Assembly: GCA_963780135.1 (NCBI GenBank)
Contig: CAWAAR010000003.1
Coordinates: forward strand, 3,162,001 to 3,226,000
DNA from: Clostridium_AM sp963780135
GTDB taxonomy: Bacteria > Bacillota > Clostridia > Clostridiales > Clostridiaceae
Reading direction: 5' to 3'
Length of the DNA stretch: 64,000 nt
Part shown: positions 52,708 through 61,676 of the stretch, piece by piece
How the letters are laid out: each line of letters begins with the position of its first letter
Numbering within the stretch: the stretch's first letter is position 1
The notes under the pieces: model-generated
What the model saw: the letters and a program-made list of their open reading frames with translations, nothing else
Told to the model about the DNA's origin: nothing
The model's database searches: none
Position numbers and translations under genes: made by a program

Positions 52708-53736
52708 ATGAATAAGTTAATTAACATATGTTTTTCACAAAGTGCAGGAGGAAGTTTTAAACATGCTATCAGTACCAATGAACTTGAGGATAATCAAAAG
52801 GTTATAGTTCTTTTTGATAATCTTTCACAGGGATCTATAAAGGCTGGAGTAAATATTGAGGAGAGAATTAATTGGTGTAATATTTTTAAGGGAGAGGACC
52901 CATTAAAGCCATTTGCTGATTATGATATAGATGAGTTGAAAGAAAATTATAATGCATTTCATGATGAAATTTCTAAAGTGGATAACAGCGATACTTTATA
53001 TCTTTGGTATGGCTCTAGTGGAGAGTTTTGTGGAATGTTATATACATTAGAACTTTTAAAGAACAGAAATTTAAATATATATTTAGTAAATGTAAAAGAT
53101 ACAGTTATTAAACGTAAAGAAATTGAATTTCAAGCTAGGAGTACAGGAGAAATTATACCAGAAAACATAGAGAAATATGCTGCTGCAAAACGAAAGCTGG
53201 ATTCAAATGAATATAGGGAACTTCTTGATGCATGGGAATCTTTAAAAAAAGATAACTCTATATTACGTGTCCTTAAGGATGGAAAAGTAGAAAGTGTAAA
53301 TGAAAATTATTTTGATATAGATATACTAAAATATACACCAAAAGAATTCAGAAATCCTATAAGAACTGTAGGTGAGGTGTTAGGTAAAAGTGAAGAAAGA
53401 ATTTCCGATGAGTATATATTCTGGAGAATAAAAGAATTAATTAAAGCAGGAAAAATAGAATACAATGGCAAATTTGGAGTCATAGGAATGGAAATAAAAG
53501 TAACAGAAGAAGGACTCAAAAATTTAAGTACTGACAAAGATGCCATGATGATTTGGGAAGAAGATAGAAAAGCTTCAGAAGAGGAAGCGGAGATTGAAAA
53601 TAAGTATAGGCAGCAAGGTAGAATGGAAGAAAGAATAGCTATGGCGAAAAAATTAAAGGATGTTTTAGATGATAAAACCATAGCGGATAAAACAGGATTA
53701 AGTATAGGACAAGTTAAAGATTTGGAGGGGAATTAA
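52708..53736 (+). CDS. DUF1835/DUF3658-like protein, paralogue 2
   Basis: A 342-residue paralogue of the preceding gene: NICFSQSAGGSFKHAISTNE, VIVLFDNLSQGSIKAGVNIE, DTLYLWYGSSGEFCGMLYTL and the tail GRMEERIAMAKKLKDVLDDK then TIADKTGLSIGQVKDLEGN. It is the most diverged of the three, with Cys and Asn changes in the early loop. ATG after AGGAGGATAACT. Five bases separate it from the L7/L12-like gene, so they are likely co-transcribed. Confidence 0.75.
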   Translation: MNKLINICFSQSAGGSFKHAISTNELEDNQKVIVLFDNLSQGSIKAGVNIEERINWCNIFKGEDPLKPFADYDIDELKENYNAFHDEISKVDNSDTLYLWYGSSGEFCGMLYTLELLKNRNLNIYLVNVKDTVIKRKEIEFQARSTGEIIPENIEKYAAAKRKLDSNEYRELLDAWESLKKDNSILRVLKDGKVESVNENYFDIDILKYTPKEFRNPIRTVGEVLGKSEERISDEYIFWRIKELIKAGKIEYNGKFGVIGMEIKVTEEGLKNLSTDKDAMMIWEEDRKASEEEAEIENKYRQQGRMEERIAMAKKLKDVLDDKTIADKTGLSIGQVKDLEGN

Positions 53737-53741
53737 TAATT

Positions 53742-54020
53742 ATGAATTATACAATTATTTTAGCACTTGCAGTAACAGGAATATTAACATGGGTAGTGGC
53801 TAGTATTAGTCAGATAAAAAATGATAATCTAAGAATGAATGCAACCTTAAATAAGATAGCTAAACAAGTTGGAGTACCTGATACAATAACAGCTGAGTTA
53901 AAAAATCTCATTTCAGAAGATAAAAAAATTGAAGCAATTAAAAAATATAGAATTGCTACTGGATGTGGATTAGTTGAGGCCAAAGAATATGTTGATTCCT
54001 TAAGTGAAGGAAAATTATAG
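53742..54020 (+). CDS. Membrane-anchored L7/L12-C-terminal-like small protein
   Basis: A 92-residue protein. Residues 4-24 (TIILALAVTGILTWVVASIS) are one membrane helix. A linker with LRMNATLNKIAKQVGVPD follows, and residues 60-90 (KIEAIKKYRIATGCGLVEAK then EYVDSL) match the C-terminal domain of ribosomal protein L7/L12 (K-x-x-x-I-K-x-x-R-x-x-T-G-x-G-L-x-E-A-K). The domain usually binds translation factors; here it is tethered to the membrane. It lies between two DUF1835 paralogues. Start is ATG with GGAGGG upstream. Confidence 0.7.
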   Translation: MNYTIILALAVTGILTWVVASISQIKNDNLRMNATLNKIAKQVGVPDTITAELKNLISEDKKIEAIKKYRIATGCGLVEAKEYVDSLSEGKL

Positions 54021-54040
54021 AGTTTAACAGGAGAATGACA

Positions 54041-55054
54041 ATGAATAAGATAGTTAATATATGTTTTTCAGAAAGTGCAGGAGGAACTTTTAGAGTTGCT
54101 ATTAAGATGAATGAATTTCGTAACCAGCAAAAGGTTATAGTTCTTTCTGATGATCTTTCACAGGGATATATAAAAGGTGGAGTGGACAGTGAAGAAAGAA
54201 TTAATTGGTGGAGTATTGTTGATAAAGAGGAGTATTTTACTGATTACGATGAAAATGACCTAAAGGAAGTTTATAATGAATTCCACAATGAAATTTCTAA
54301 GATAGATAATAACGATACTTTATATTTATGGTATGGTTCCAGTAAAGAGTTTTGTGGAATGTTGTATACTTTAGAACTTTTAAAGGATAGGGATTTAAAT
54401 ATATATTTAATAAATGTAACAGATATGATTATTAAACATAAAGATAATGTGCGTTTAGTTAGAGGTACTGGAGAAATTATGCCAGACAACATAGAGAAAT
54501 ATACAACTTTAAAGCAAAAACTGGATTCAAATAAATATGAAGAATTACTAAGTACATGGGAATTATTAAAAAAATATAACGCCATATTGCGTGTTTTTAA
54601 AAATGAAAAAATAAAAAGTGAAGATGAAAATTACTTTGATATAGATGTATTAAGATATACACCAGAGGAATTTAGAAAATCAACTAGAATTGTGGGGGCA
54701 GTAATAGGAAACAGTGAGGTGGAAATTTCTGATGATTATATATTCTGGAGAGTGAAAAAATTAGTTAAGTCAGGAAAAATTGATTACAGAGGCAAATTTG
54801 GCATCATGAGAGAGATGGAAATAAAGATAACAGAGGAAGGATTAAAGTATTTAAGTACTGACCAAAAGGCTATGAGTATTTGGGAGAACAATAAAAAATC
54901 TTCAGATCAAAAAGAATATATGATAAATCAATATATAGAAGAAGGTAGATTAGAAGAGAGGATAAATATAGCTGAAAAATTAAAGGATGTATTAGATGCA
55001 AAAACCATAGCGGATAAAACAAGTTTAACTGTAGGACAAGTTAAAAACTTATGA
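54041..55054 (+). CDS. DUF1835/DUF3658-like protein, paralogue 3
   Basis: A 337-residue paralogue: NICFSESAGGTFRVAIKMNE, VIVLSDDLSQGYIKGGVDSE, DTLYLWYGSSKEFCGMLYTL and tail GRLEERINIAEKLKDVLDAK then TIADKTSLTVGQVKNL. It is closest to paralogue 1. ATG 54041 with AGGAG at 54029-54033; another ATG at 54035 is too near the site. The end of the gene is followed, 40 bases later, by the third palindromic element. Confidence 0.75.
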   Translation: MNKIVNICFSESAGGTFRVAIKMNEFRNQQKVIVLSDDLSQGYIKGGVDSEERINWWSIVDKEEYFTDYDENDLKEVYNEFHNEISKIDNNDTLYLWYGSSKEFCGMLYTLELLKDRDLNIYLINVTDMIIKHKDNVRLVRGTGEIMPDNIEKYTTLKQKLDSNKYEELLSTWELLKKYNAILRVFKNEKIKSEDENYFDIDVLRYTPEEFRKSTRIVGAVIGNSEVEISDDYIFWRVKKLVKSGKIDYRGKFGIMREMEIKITEEGLKYLSTDQKAMSIWENNKKSSDQKEYMINQYIEEGRLEERINIAEKLKDVLDAKTIADKTSLTVGQVKNL

Positions 55055-55096
55055 TTAAGTATCATATTTTCCACAATTAACAGCTATATATACATA

Positions 55097-55346
55097 TTTT
55101 GAGAGGGCAATTGACAGAAGACATAGGACAGTGAAGGTTTATTTTCTGCTAACGCAAAAGAATCTTTAAATTTATATAAGTCAGCAATGTTTGGCTTTAG
55201 CGAAACGAGTCGTCAAAAATTTAATTAAAGATTTTTCGTAGTGTAGCGGAGAAAAATCCTCCTTCACTGTCCTCTGTCCTCTCAAAAAAATGCGTCGCAT
55301 CTTGATTATATTAAGTCGAAATTTTGTATGTGCGAAAGTTGAGTTA
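55097..55346 (-). repeat. Dispersed palindromic element, copy 3
   Basis: Inverted relative to copy 1 and matching it over most of its length: arms GGCAATTGACAGAAGACATA / CACTGTCCTCTGTCCTCTCA, core AAATTTATATAAGTCAGCAA and TTTAGCGAAACGAGTCGTCA, box ATGCGTCGCAT (55290-55300) and end TGTGCGAAAGTTGAGTTAT. The left outer box is missing. The TAA stop codon of the minus-strand antiporter gene is formed by the element's outer end (55344-55346). Confidence 0.85.
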
Positions 55347-56735
55347 TATATTTTTGTCTTGTGTCGCTTTAAATTGTTTTCTGCTTTGGAACTTATAAAG
55401 ATAAGCAAAAATAAATGTAATCAGGGGTGATAGGTAGCATAACACTGCATAAGGTGCATATGACGTAGTTGGAATTCCAGTTGTTATAAAGATAAACAAT
55501 GAATTTACATTCCATGGAATAAGTGGTGCAATAATTGTTCCAGTGTCTGCTATAGTTCTAGCCAAAGTAGTAGTTTCAATTCCTAATTCTATATATTTAT
55601 CCCTTAAAAGTTTCCCAGGTAGTATTACACCAACACTTTGGTCACTTATAGCTGTAAGTGAACTACTTATAAATCCTGTCTTTAAAATAAGTTCCCCATT
55701 TGATTTGATTTTTAGGGTTATTCTTTTAATTATAGGTAGTATAAGACCTGTTTCTTGAAATATGCTGCTTAGGCTGATTGCACCTGCGATTATAAGTAAT
55801 ACGGATATCATAGATACAATACCACCGCTAACTAACACTGTATTTAATTCAACAGAATTAGTATTTACTCTATAACCATTAAATATGGCAACAATAATAT
55901 AATTAAAGCTTGCCTTCTGCAAACTAACAGAAACAACTATTCCAGCAATTAATGCTAAAAATACTGCTTTTAACATTTTTATTCCTAAAAATGACATAAT
56001 TATAATACTTAAAGGTAAAAGTAATAATAATGGTGAAATGACAAAGTTTCTACTAATAGCTGAAATAAGGTTATCTATATTAGAATTTGTAAGAACTATA
56101 CTATATTTTTCACCTATAAAATAATATATTAATCCTGATACTAAACAAGTTGGAATTAATGTCTTTAATATAGATATTGAAGCCTCTTTATAATTTATTT
56201 TTACAGTTTCAAGGGTAAGATTGAAAAGGTTGGATATTGGTGAAACTTTATCTGCTATAAAAGCTCCTGAAACAATGGCTCCTAAAAGAATATGGTTAGG
56301 GACTCCAAATATTTTTGAGAGTCCTAATAATGCAATTCCTACACTACTAATAGTTCCAAATCCTGTGCCCATAAATATTGAAACTATGGATGTAAGAACA
56401 AAAGTGGCAAACAAAAAGTTCACACTTTGCATATATTTAAGCCCATAGTATAACATAGTTGGTACAACTCCTGAAGCCATCCATACAGAAATCATAGCAC
56501 CAATTAATGCCATTAAAATAAACAAAGATTTACATTCACAAAGACCTTTCTTTATAATATTTAAGAGTTCAGTTATGGAAAATCCACTTTTAATAAGTAA
56601 GAATGAAGAAATAATTATGCTTGCAAGAAAACCGTAAAATAGAAATACTTTTAATATGATACAGCTAATAATTGAAATAAGTGTAAGTATTAAAATAATA
56701 TAAGTGTATTTTTCAGAAACTCTATTTTCTTTCAT
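55344..56735 (-). CDS. nhaC: Na+/H+ antiporter, NhaC family
   Basis: A 463-residue integral membrane protein of the NhaC type, with about 11 helices. It shows LIGAMISVWMASGVVPTMLY near the N-terminus, MGTGFGTISSVGIALLGLSK (Gly/Ser-rich substrate loop, about 118-137), LLGAIVSGAFIADKVSPISN and TGFISSSLTAISDQSVGVIL, then RTIADTGTIIAPLIPWNVNS. It exchanges Na+ for H+ or related substrate pairs; some members carry malate/lactate. It is followed downstream by the palindromic element and lies 54 bases behind the TetR gene, which is probably its regulator. Confidence 0.85.
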   Translation of the reverse strand: MKENRVSEKYTYIILILTLISIISCIILKVFLFYGFLASIIISSFLLIKSGFSITELLNIIKKGLCECKSLFILMALIGAMISVWMASGVVPTMLYYGLKYMQSVNFLFATFVLTSIVSIFMGTGFGTISSVGIALLGLSKIFGVPNHILLGAIVSGAFIADKVSPISNLFNLTLETVKINYKEASISILKTLIPTCLVSGLIYYFIGEKYSIVLTNSNIDNLISAISRNFVISPLLLLLPLSIIIMSFLGIKMLKAVFLALIAGIVVSVSLQKASFNYIIVAIFNGYRVNTNSVELNTVLVSGGIVSMISVLLIIAGAISLSSIFQETGLILPIIKRITLKIKSNGELILKTGFISSSLTAISDQSVGVILPGKLLRDKYIELGIETTTLARTIADTGTIIAPLIPWNVNSLFIFITTGIPTTSYAPYAVLCYLSPLITFIFAYLYKFQSRKQFKATQDKNI

Positions 56736-56789
56736 ATATAATCACATCCTATATCTTTATAAATCAAATTTTTAGGTTTATGATGGTTT

Positions 56790-57353
56790 TTACAATAAAC
56801 CATTCCAATATATGTCCCAAGATGGTTTGAATTTTTCATTGAATCTTTCTACGCCTCCATAAAGCAAAGCTACTAATAACCCATCTAACAGGGTCAAAAA
56901 GGAAAGTGTTGCATCTTTGGCCTTTTTACAGAGGGTTGGTTCATTTAAAAACAACTTATTTAATAATTCTTCAAGTTCTCCAAAATATAAGTTAAAACTT
57001 TTAATAACCTCTTTTTTAAGATGAAGAGGAGGCATATAAGCCATACGCAACACAAATTTCATATTATGTTCTTCATTTTCAATATATCGTTTTTCAAATT
57101 CAACAATAAAATTTTTTAAGAAATTTTCTAAATTAGAATCATGCTTAGCAAAAAAGTCCTGTAAGAATTTTGTTTCTTCACTAATAACTTGATTCATAAC
57201 AGTAAGAAATAATTCATCTTTGCTCTTATAATGAGAATAGATTGATTGTTTTTTTATACCAACTTCCTGAGAAATATCAGAAAGTGAGGTACCTTCATAC
57301 CCTTTTTCAGTAAAATTTAGTAAAGCAACTTTTCTAATTTGATTAACAGTCAT
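56790..57353 (-). CDS. TetR/AcrR family regulator of the antiporter
   Basis: A 187-residue regulator on the minus strand. ATG at 57353 (MTVNQIRKVALLNFTEKGYE) has GGGAG 8 bases upstream; an in-frame upstream codon runs through the operator and is less likely. The helix-turn-helix is EGTSLSDISQEVGIKKQSIY then SHYKSKDELFLTVMNQV (about 21-57). The C-terminal domain is all-helical (LTLLDGLLVALLYGGVERF). It lies upstream of nhaC in the same operon and its own 18-bp operator overlaps the promoter. Confidence 0.85.
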   Translation of the reverse strand: MTVNQIRKVALLNFTEKGYEGTSLSDISQEVGIKKQSIYSHYKSKDELFLTVMNQVISEETKFLQDFFAKHDSNLENFLKNFIVEFEKRYIENEEHNMKFVLRMAYMPPLHLKKEVIKSFNLYFGELEELLNKLFLNEPTLCKKAKDATLSFLTLLDGLLVALLYGGVERFNEKFKPSWDIYWNGLL

Positions 57354-57365
57354 AAAATCATCTCC

Positions 57366-57430
57366 CTTACGAACGTTCGTAAGCATATAATATGATAAAT
57401 ATTGTCAAAAGTCAAGTTTGCACATATAAT
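57366..57430. promoter_or_regulatory. Divergent promoters and TetR operator
   Basis: CTTACGAACGTTCGTAAG at 57366-57383 is a perfect 18-bp palindrome. On the minus strand, TTGACT (57410-57415) and TATTAT (57387-57392) are 17 bases apart, just upstream of the operator. On the plus strand, TTGTCA (57402-57407) and TATAAT (57425-57430), also 17 bases apart, serve the ankyrin gene. The two promoters overlap, so repressor binding could affect both. Confidence 0.7.
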
Positions 57431-57498
57431 TAATATTAATGATTTTCTTAAAAAGAAAAATAATTATTGTTTTGTAGCAAATAAGGAGAAATATAAAA

Positions 57499-58278
57499 AT
57501 GATATTAAGCAAAGAAGAAATAGAGAAATGTAATGATCCTAGTGAACTTGGAAATATGTTGAGATATGCAACAAAGGAAGGAAATGAGGAATTAGTAAAA
57601 TTAATTATAAGCAAAGGTACCATTGATATAAATTATAACGGCAAGGACAAAGCATTTGTAAGCAATTCTACTTCGCTGCAGTGGTCTGTAATTCGTGGGA
57701 ATTTAAATATTGTTAAGCTTTTATTAGAAAATGGTGCAGACTTATCAATAACTGATAAATGGGGATATAGACCTTTTAATGAAGCAGTAGAGTCAGCTAA
57801 TGATAGATGGGGGTATAGATCTGTTGATAAATCTATAGGAAAGTATGATAAAGAAATACTAGAGGTTATTAAAATTCACGAGCCAAAAGAATGGCATCAG
57901 CGTGAATGGTGTATAGAAAGATTGAAAAAATTAGAATTACCTGATGAGGTTATTGAATTTTTAGGCTCTGAAAATAGAAGAATTAATTTACAAGAATCTG
58001 AGTGGACAAATTATGTTGAATTTTATGCTCTTGATGAGGTAAGAGTATTTAAATGGAAGGATATGACCTTTGTTGATTTGGTATACAATGTAGATGATTA
58101 TGGAAATATGGGAGTAATCTCCTGGATACCAGAACATAAAAGTTTTGCATGTTTAGATATTGAACATGAAATGTTTGGTTTTATTCCAGGGCTGACATGG
58201 AAAGAATTTATGGAGAATCCTGCTAGGTACATTGATGGATCATTGTCCTGGGAATTTTGTGAAGATGAAGGTGAGTAG
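57499..58278 (+). CDS. Ankyrin-repeat protein with unknown C-terminal domain
   Basis: A 259-residue soluble protein. Residues 15-95 are two to three ankyrin repeats (GNMLRYATKEGNEELVKLII and LQWSVIRGNLNIVKLLLENG followed by ADLSITDKWGYRPFNEAV). The C-terminal part (about 120-259) is acidic and strand-rich, with SEWTNYVEFYALDEVRVFKW, HEMFGFIPGLTWKEFMENPA and YIDGSLSWEFCEDEGE, and I do not recognise it. Ankyrin proteins of this type often bind a partner protein. ATG with AAGGAG upstream; its promoter overlaps that of the TetR gene. Confidence 0.7.
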   Translation: MILSKEEIEKCNDPSELGNMLRYATKEGNEELVKLIISKGTIDINYNGKDKAFVSNSTSLQWSVIRGNLNIVKLLLENGADLSITDKWGYRPFNEAVESANDRWGYRSVDKSIGKYDKEILEVIKIHEPKEWHQREWCIERLKKLELPDEVIEFLGSENRRINLQESEWTNYVEFYALDEVRVFKWKDMTFVDLVYNVDDYGNMGVISWIPEHKSFACLDIEHEMFGFIPGLTWKEFMENPARYIDGSLSWEFCEDEGE

Positions 58279-58456
58279 TTTTGGATTATTTAGATGATAT
58301 TTCTTGATTTTATGATGAATAGTGAAAAATATACGACATAACTGCTGGAATTTATTATACGAACAATGATCTTTGAAAATTTAACAATGTAGTGAAAAAA
58401 TAACATTATTTTATATTTGTTGGAAATAAATATGCATTTTACCATCAAAATTGTGA

Positions 58457-58462
58457 TATAAT
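58457..58462 (+). promoter_or_regulatory. Extended -10 promoter of small membrane protein
   Basis: TGATATAAT (extended -10) about 55 bases before the start codon; no good -35 is seen. The element is typical for A+T-rich Firmicutes. Confidence 0.4.
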
Positions 58463-58516
58463 TGCTATCAGTAAAGTAAAAATAGTAATTTTTTATGTAT
58501 TATGGAGGGATATTAT

Positions 58517-58708
58517 ATGAAAAGTAACAAGTTTTTTCAAGCAATAAATTTTTTGATTATGCTTTTGTTATTCTTTTTAACTTTTTTTATAGGATTTGAG
58601 ATTGTTAAACTAAAAAACAATATAATTAGTTATGTTATACTTGGACTAATAGGTGCCTGTTTAGCACAATTATATATAAAAATATTTATAAAACAAAATA
58701 ATTCATAA
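58517..58708 (+). CDS. Small two-helix membrane protein
   Basis: A 63-residue protein starting at ATG with GGAGG 7-8 bases upstream (an in-frame ATG at 58502 overlaps that site). Two membrane helices, about 10-30 (INFLIMLLLFFLTFFIGFEI) and 38-57 (ISYVILGLIGACLAQLYIKI), are joined by KLKNN. The ends are Lys-rich. It is similar in size to small membrane stress or accessory proteins; no function can be assigned. Confidence 0.6.
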   Translation: MKSNKFFQAINFLIMLLLFFLTFFIGFEIVKLKNNIISYVILGLIGACLAQLYIKIFIKQNNS

Positions 58709-59159
58709 ATTTCTTATTTAAAGAAACAGCTAAAAAGTGAACAATTTTTATGAATACCGCATTATTCAATTCTGAATTCCGCGGTGTTTTTGCGTAACAG
58801 TTCAAAAAATGTGTATCTAACCAAAGGTTACTATAAGTACATGTTTTAAAAATTAGGCGGCATAACTATTGAAATTGGAAGTGTAAGAAATGTTCTTTGA
58901 TAATAGTAGAAAACTGAATAATGTTGAAATTCCTATATTTCTATTTAACGATAAAATTGCATGGAAAATAAATGCATCTATAAGTCATGAAAATTAGTGC
59001 TCTTTAATTTTAGAAAGACAGTTCAGGATTAATAATTGAATAAAAACACCATATTATTAAGAGAATATGGATTTTAATAATACGGTATTTTTGTTTATTC
59101 CACAATATCAGGTTAAAAATACTAGATATATTTATTTAAGGAATTACTATATTGTTTTA
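58709..59159. other. Gap with scraps of old genes
   Basis: No intact gene. ATG at 58890 opens 35 codons (MFFDNSRKLNNVEIPIFLFN), followed from about 58990 by AAATTAGTGCTCTTTAATTT, which resembles the end of the GNAT gene at 50705 (AAATTAGTGCTTTTCAATTT). Near 59043-59093 a hairpin made from AATACCGTATTATTAAAATC-like sequence may terminate transcription. Confidence 0.35.
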
Positions 59160-60215
59160 TTATTTAGGGACATAGACATGAAATATCATCAGTATTATGT
59201 CTTCTATAGCATCAAATGTGTAATCTGTAACAACTTCAGTTCCTCCAACTATCTGTACATAAGTATCGCTTGAAGCTATATTTCTAATATAATGCATAGC
59301 GTTATATGTTGCCGTTGAGCCATATTTATCAACTAATACAAGTGGTGCAGCATACTTTCCTGCTAAAACAGATGCAACCAATGCATCTGCATACAGGTTG
59401 TCTGGTGTGGATGGACTTGCATTTGCTACGTATAACTTGTTATTTTTTAGATCACTATTGAATGCTGTTAATACCTTTAAGTTAGTATCGAATCTATCTG
59501 ATCCACCATCTACCCTTGTAGTACTTTCTCCAAAGGCATCTTTTATGGAATTACTTATAATATAACGAGTTCCAACAATTGTAACAGTTGATTTGTTATT
59601 TTTTACAAAGTTAATTACTGGTTGCATTGAAGTCTGATTGTTGTTTGCTAGTAACAGGATTTGTCCCTTTGCTGCCGCTATTGGCGCTACAGAAAGTGCA
59701 TCAGCAAATCCTTCGCCACCTACTACCATAACATCGCTAGCACTAACTCCTAATTTAACTAGTTCCTTAGCTACTGCTAGGTTAGTCTCATATCTATCAG
59801 GTCCGCTTAATTCTGTTAAAGTATATTTAGATTTAAGACCATCCCTTATAATCTGTGAAATTGAAGCAGTTCCACCAACAACATATATGTTAGTTGGTTT
59901 TAATGTGTCCAGTGCAGTTTGTGTATCTGAACTAAGTGTATCGGATGAAGTTAAAAGTATAGGAGCATTTAATTTCTTAGCTAGTGATGAAGCACTTATT
60001 GCATCCGCATATCCTTCACCTGATACTAATACAACATTATATGAAGTTGTCCAGTTTGCGGTAGCAACTTTAGCAGCTGTTGCATATCTATTAGCACCAC
60101 TTACTCTTGTTACAAATTCTTCAGATGCTTTGGCAGGAGTGAATGTCAATGTTGTATTTAAAATTAAAGATGTAAATGTTATAATTGCAAGTTTTTTTAT
60201 ATTTATTCTATACAT
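59160..60215 (-). CDS. Secreted cell-wall-binding repeat 2 (CWB2) protein
   Basis: A 351-residue exported protein on the minus strand. The signal peptide is KKLAIITFTSLILNTTLTFT then PAKA/S (about 7-30). The mature protein holds three CWB2 modules in tandem: VTRVSGANRYATAAKVA, ELSGPDRYETNLAVAKEL and TRVDGGSDRFDTNLKVL, each with the R-x-S/D-G-x-x-R-Y/F-x-T motif and a following A-D-A-L/I-S-A segment (EGFADALSVAPIAAAK). CWB2 modules attach proteins non-covalently to the cell wall in clostridia. No other domain follows, so it may be a pure anchor or adhesin-like protein. Confidence 0.85.
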   Translation of the reverse strand: MYRINIKKLAIITFTSLILNTTLTFTPAKASEEFVTRVSGANRYATAAKVATANWTTSYNVVLVSGEGYADAISASSLAKKLNAPILLTSSDTLSSDTQTALDTLKPTNIYVVGGTASISQIIRDGLKSKYTLTELSGPDRYETNLAVAKELVKLGVSASDVMVVGGEGFADALSVAPIAAAKGQILLLANNNQTSMQPVINFVKNNKSTVTIVGTRYIISNSIKDAFGESTTRVDGGSDRFDTNLKVLTAFNSDLKNNKLYVANASPSTPDNLYADALVASVLAGKYAAPLVLVDKYGSTATYNAMHYIRNIASSDTYVQIVGGTEVVTDYTFDAIEDIILMIFHVYVPK

Positions 60216-60430
60216 TATTCTAAGACTCCCTTATTTATATGTTTTTGTTATGTTATGGTAATAATATATATACATAATATCATATTGAAAGAAACTAAAC
60301 CACAATAATGAATACCTGAAATTAGCGTATATGTTGATGATTTCCTTAAAAAGAAAGATGATTTACAGCAGGAACATATGAACTTGATGGATGTGAATAG
60401 AAATAACATTAATAAAAAGGAGGTGATATT

Positions 60431-60871
60431 GTGAGATATGAAAGAGAACTTGAGGCTTTAAAATATATAGACAAATTAGATGTTCAACTAATTTCGCATA
60501 AAGAAGAAAGAGAAGTATACTCCAAAAATCAGGTAGAAGAACTGCGAAAAGAATATCCTCAAATCCCTGAGGAATATCTTGAGTATCTTTCAGAAATAGG
60601 AGCAGGTAGTTTTGGAGGAGAGTTTTGCACTATTTTTGGAGATCTGTGTGAAATTGAGGAGTTTTATGATGAGAGTCTTTTAGAATTTTTAGATTTTAAA
60701 GAAAGAGTATTACAATTTGGATGTGATCCTTCTGGCAAAGCTTTAGTTTTTTTAATTGACGAGAATTGGGAAGTAGGAGAAATTTGGGATGATGATTTAG
60801 GAAATATAGAGAGGATCGAAAAAACATTTTATGAATATATTTGTGAAGCAATAGATTGCTTTATCAAGTGA
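60431..60871 (+). CDS. SMI1/KNR4 (SUKH) family protein
   Basis: A 146-residue SUKH protein. GTG start (MRYERELEALKYIDKLDVQ) with AAGGAGG about 7 bases upstream. The fold is shown by RKEYPQIPEEYLEYLSEIGA then GSFGGEFCTIFGDLCEIEEF (about 40-80), FGCDPSGKALVFLIDENWEV and a C-terminal KTFYEYICEAIDCFIK helix. As with the SUKH gene at 13594, it is probably an immunity protein. No toxin gene is nearby. It is followed by a strong hairpin. Confidence 0.75.
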   Translation: MRYERELEALKYIDKLDVQLISHKEEREVYSKNQVEELRKEYPQIPEEYLEYLSEIGAGSFGGEFCTIFGDLCEIEEFYDESLLEFLDFKERVLQFGCDPSGKALVFLIDENWEVGEIWDDDLGNIERIEKTFYEYICEAIDCFIK

Positions 60872-60876
60872 TTCTT

Positions 60877-60925
60877 AGGTTCAGATGGAGTTTGCTTATA
60901 AGCATGGCTTTCTCCATCTGAACCT
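60877..60925 (+). terminator. Hairpin terminator after the SUKH gene
   Basis: AGGTTCAGATGGAG / CTCCATCTGAACCT, 14 bp, separated by a 21-base loop, followed by TATTAACAG. Acts as terminator or processing site. Confidence 0.6.
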
Positions 60926-61060
60926 TATTAACAGTATTGGAGATGAGTTTTATTGGGAGGTTGGTACTTGATGTACTTTCTCACTAAAGGTTATGAATTG
61001 GCAATTTATTAAGAGGCATAGTGACAATCTATAACAAACAAAATATATCGGAGGAATTTG

Positions 61061-61609
61061 ATGAAAACACTCATTTTTAATGGTTCACCTAGAAAAAATG
61101 GTGATACTATGACTTTGATAAATAAATTTATTAGTTACTTAGGAGGGGAATATAAAATCATAAATGTATATGATTGCAATATCAAACCTTGTATTGATTG
61201 CAGATACTGTTGGGAGAATGCTGGTTGTTGTCAAAATGATGAAATGCAAGAAGTTTACAATTATATTCAAGACTGTGACAATATTTTAATTGCATCACCA
61301 ATTTATTTTTCTGAACTTACAGGACAAATCTTAGCTGTTACAAGCAGATTGCAAACATATTTTTGTGCAAGATTCTTTCGAAAAGAGATACCAATTAAAA
61401 AAGTGAAAAAAGGTGGAGTTATATTAGTTGGTGGTGGAGATGGATATATTGAAAATGCCTATAATACAGCTTGTACACTTTTGCACCATATGAATTCGAG
61501 CAATATTGCACCAGTTGTTTATAGCCATGATACAAATGACATTCCATCTAGAGATGATATAAATGCTATGGAAAATTCACGGAATTTGGCATTGTTTTTT
61601 AATAAATAA
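61061..61609 (+). CDS. Flavodoxin-fold NAD(P)H-dependent FMN reductase
   Basis: A 182-residue enzyme. It begins KTLIFNGSPRKNGDTMTLIN, the phosphate-binding loop for FMN. A Cys motif follows (YDCNIKPCIDCRYCWENAGC, about 41-60) and then IASPIYFSELTGQILAVTSR. This group reduces azo dyes, nitro compounds or quinones, or supplies electrons to iron-sulfur proteins. ATG 61061 is chosen with GGAGG 6 bases upstream. It stands alone between the SUKH gene and the MoxR-type ATPase. Confidence 0.8.
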   Translation: MKTLIFNGSPRKNGDTMTLINKFISYLGGEYKIINVYDCNIKPCIDCRYCWENAGCCQNDEMQEVYNYIQDCDNILIASPIYFSELTGQILAVTSRLQTYFCARFFRKEIPIKKVKKGGVILVGGGDGYIENAYNTACTLLHHMNSSNIAPVVYSHDTNDIPSRDDINAMENSRNLALFFNK

Positions 61610-61676
61610 AATTTTTATCTCATGCTCTGAATGAAAAATATTGTAAAAATAAAAATGATTTGTAGAGGGAAAATAA

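Noticed and set aside
59638..60261. A 207-codon plus-strand frame opposite the CWB2 gene
   Set aside because: It is the antisense shadow of the CWB2 repeats and has no ribosome-binding site.
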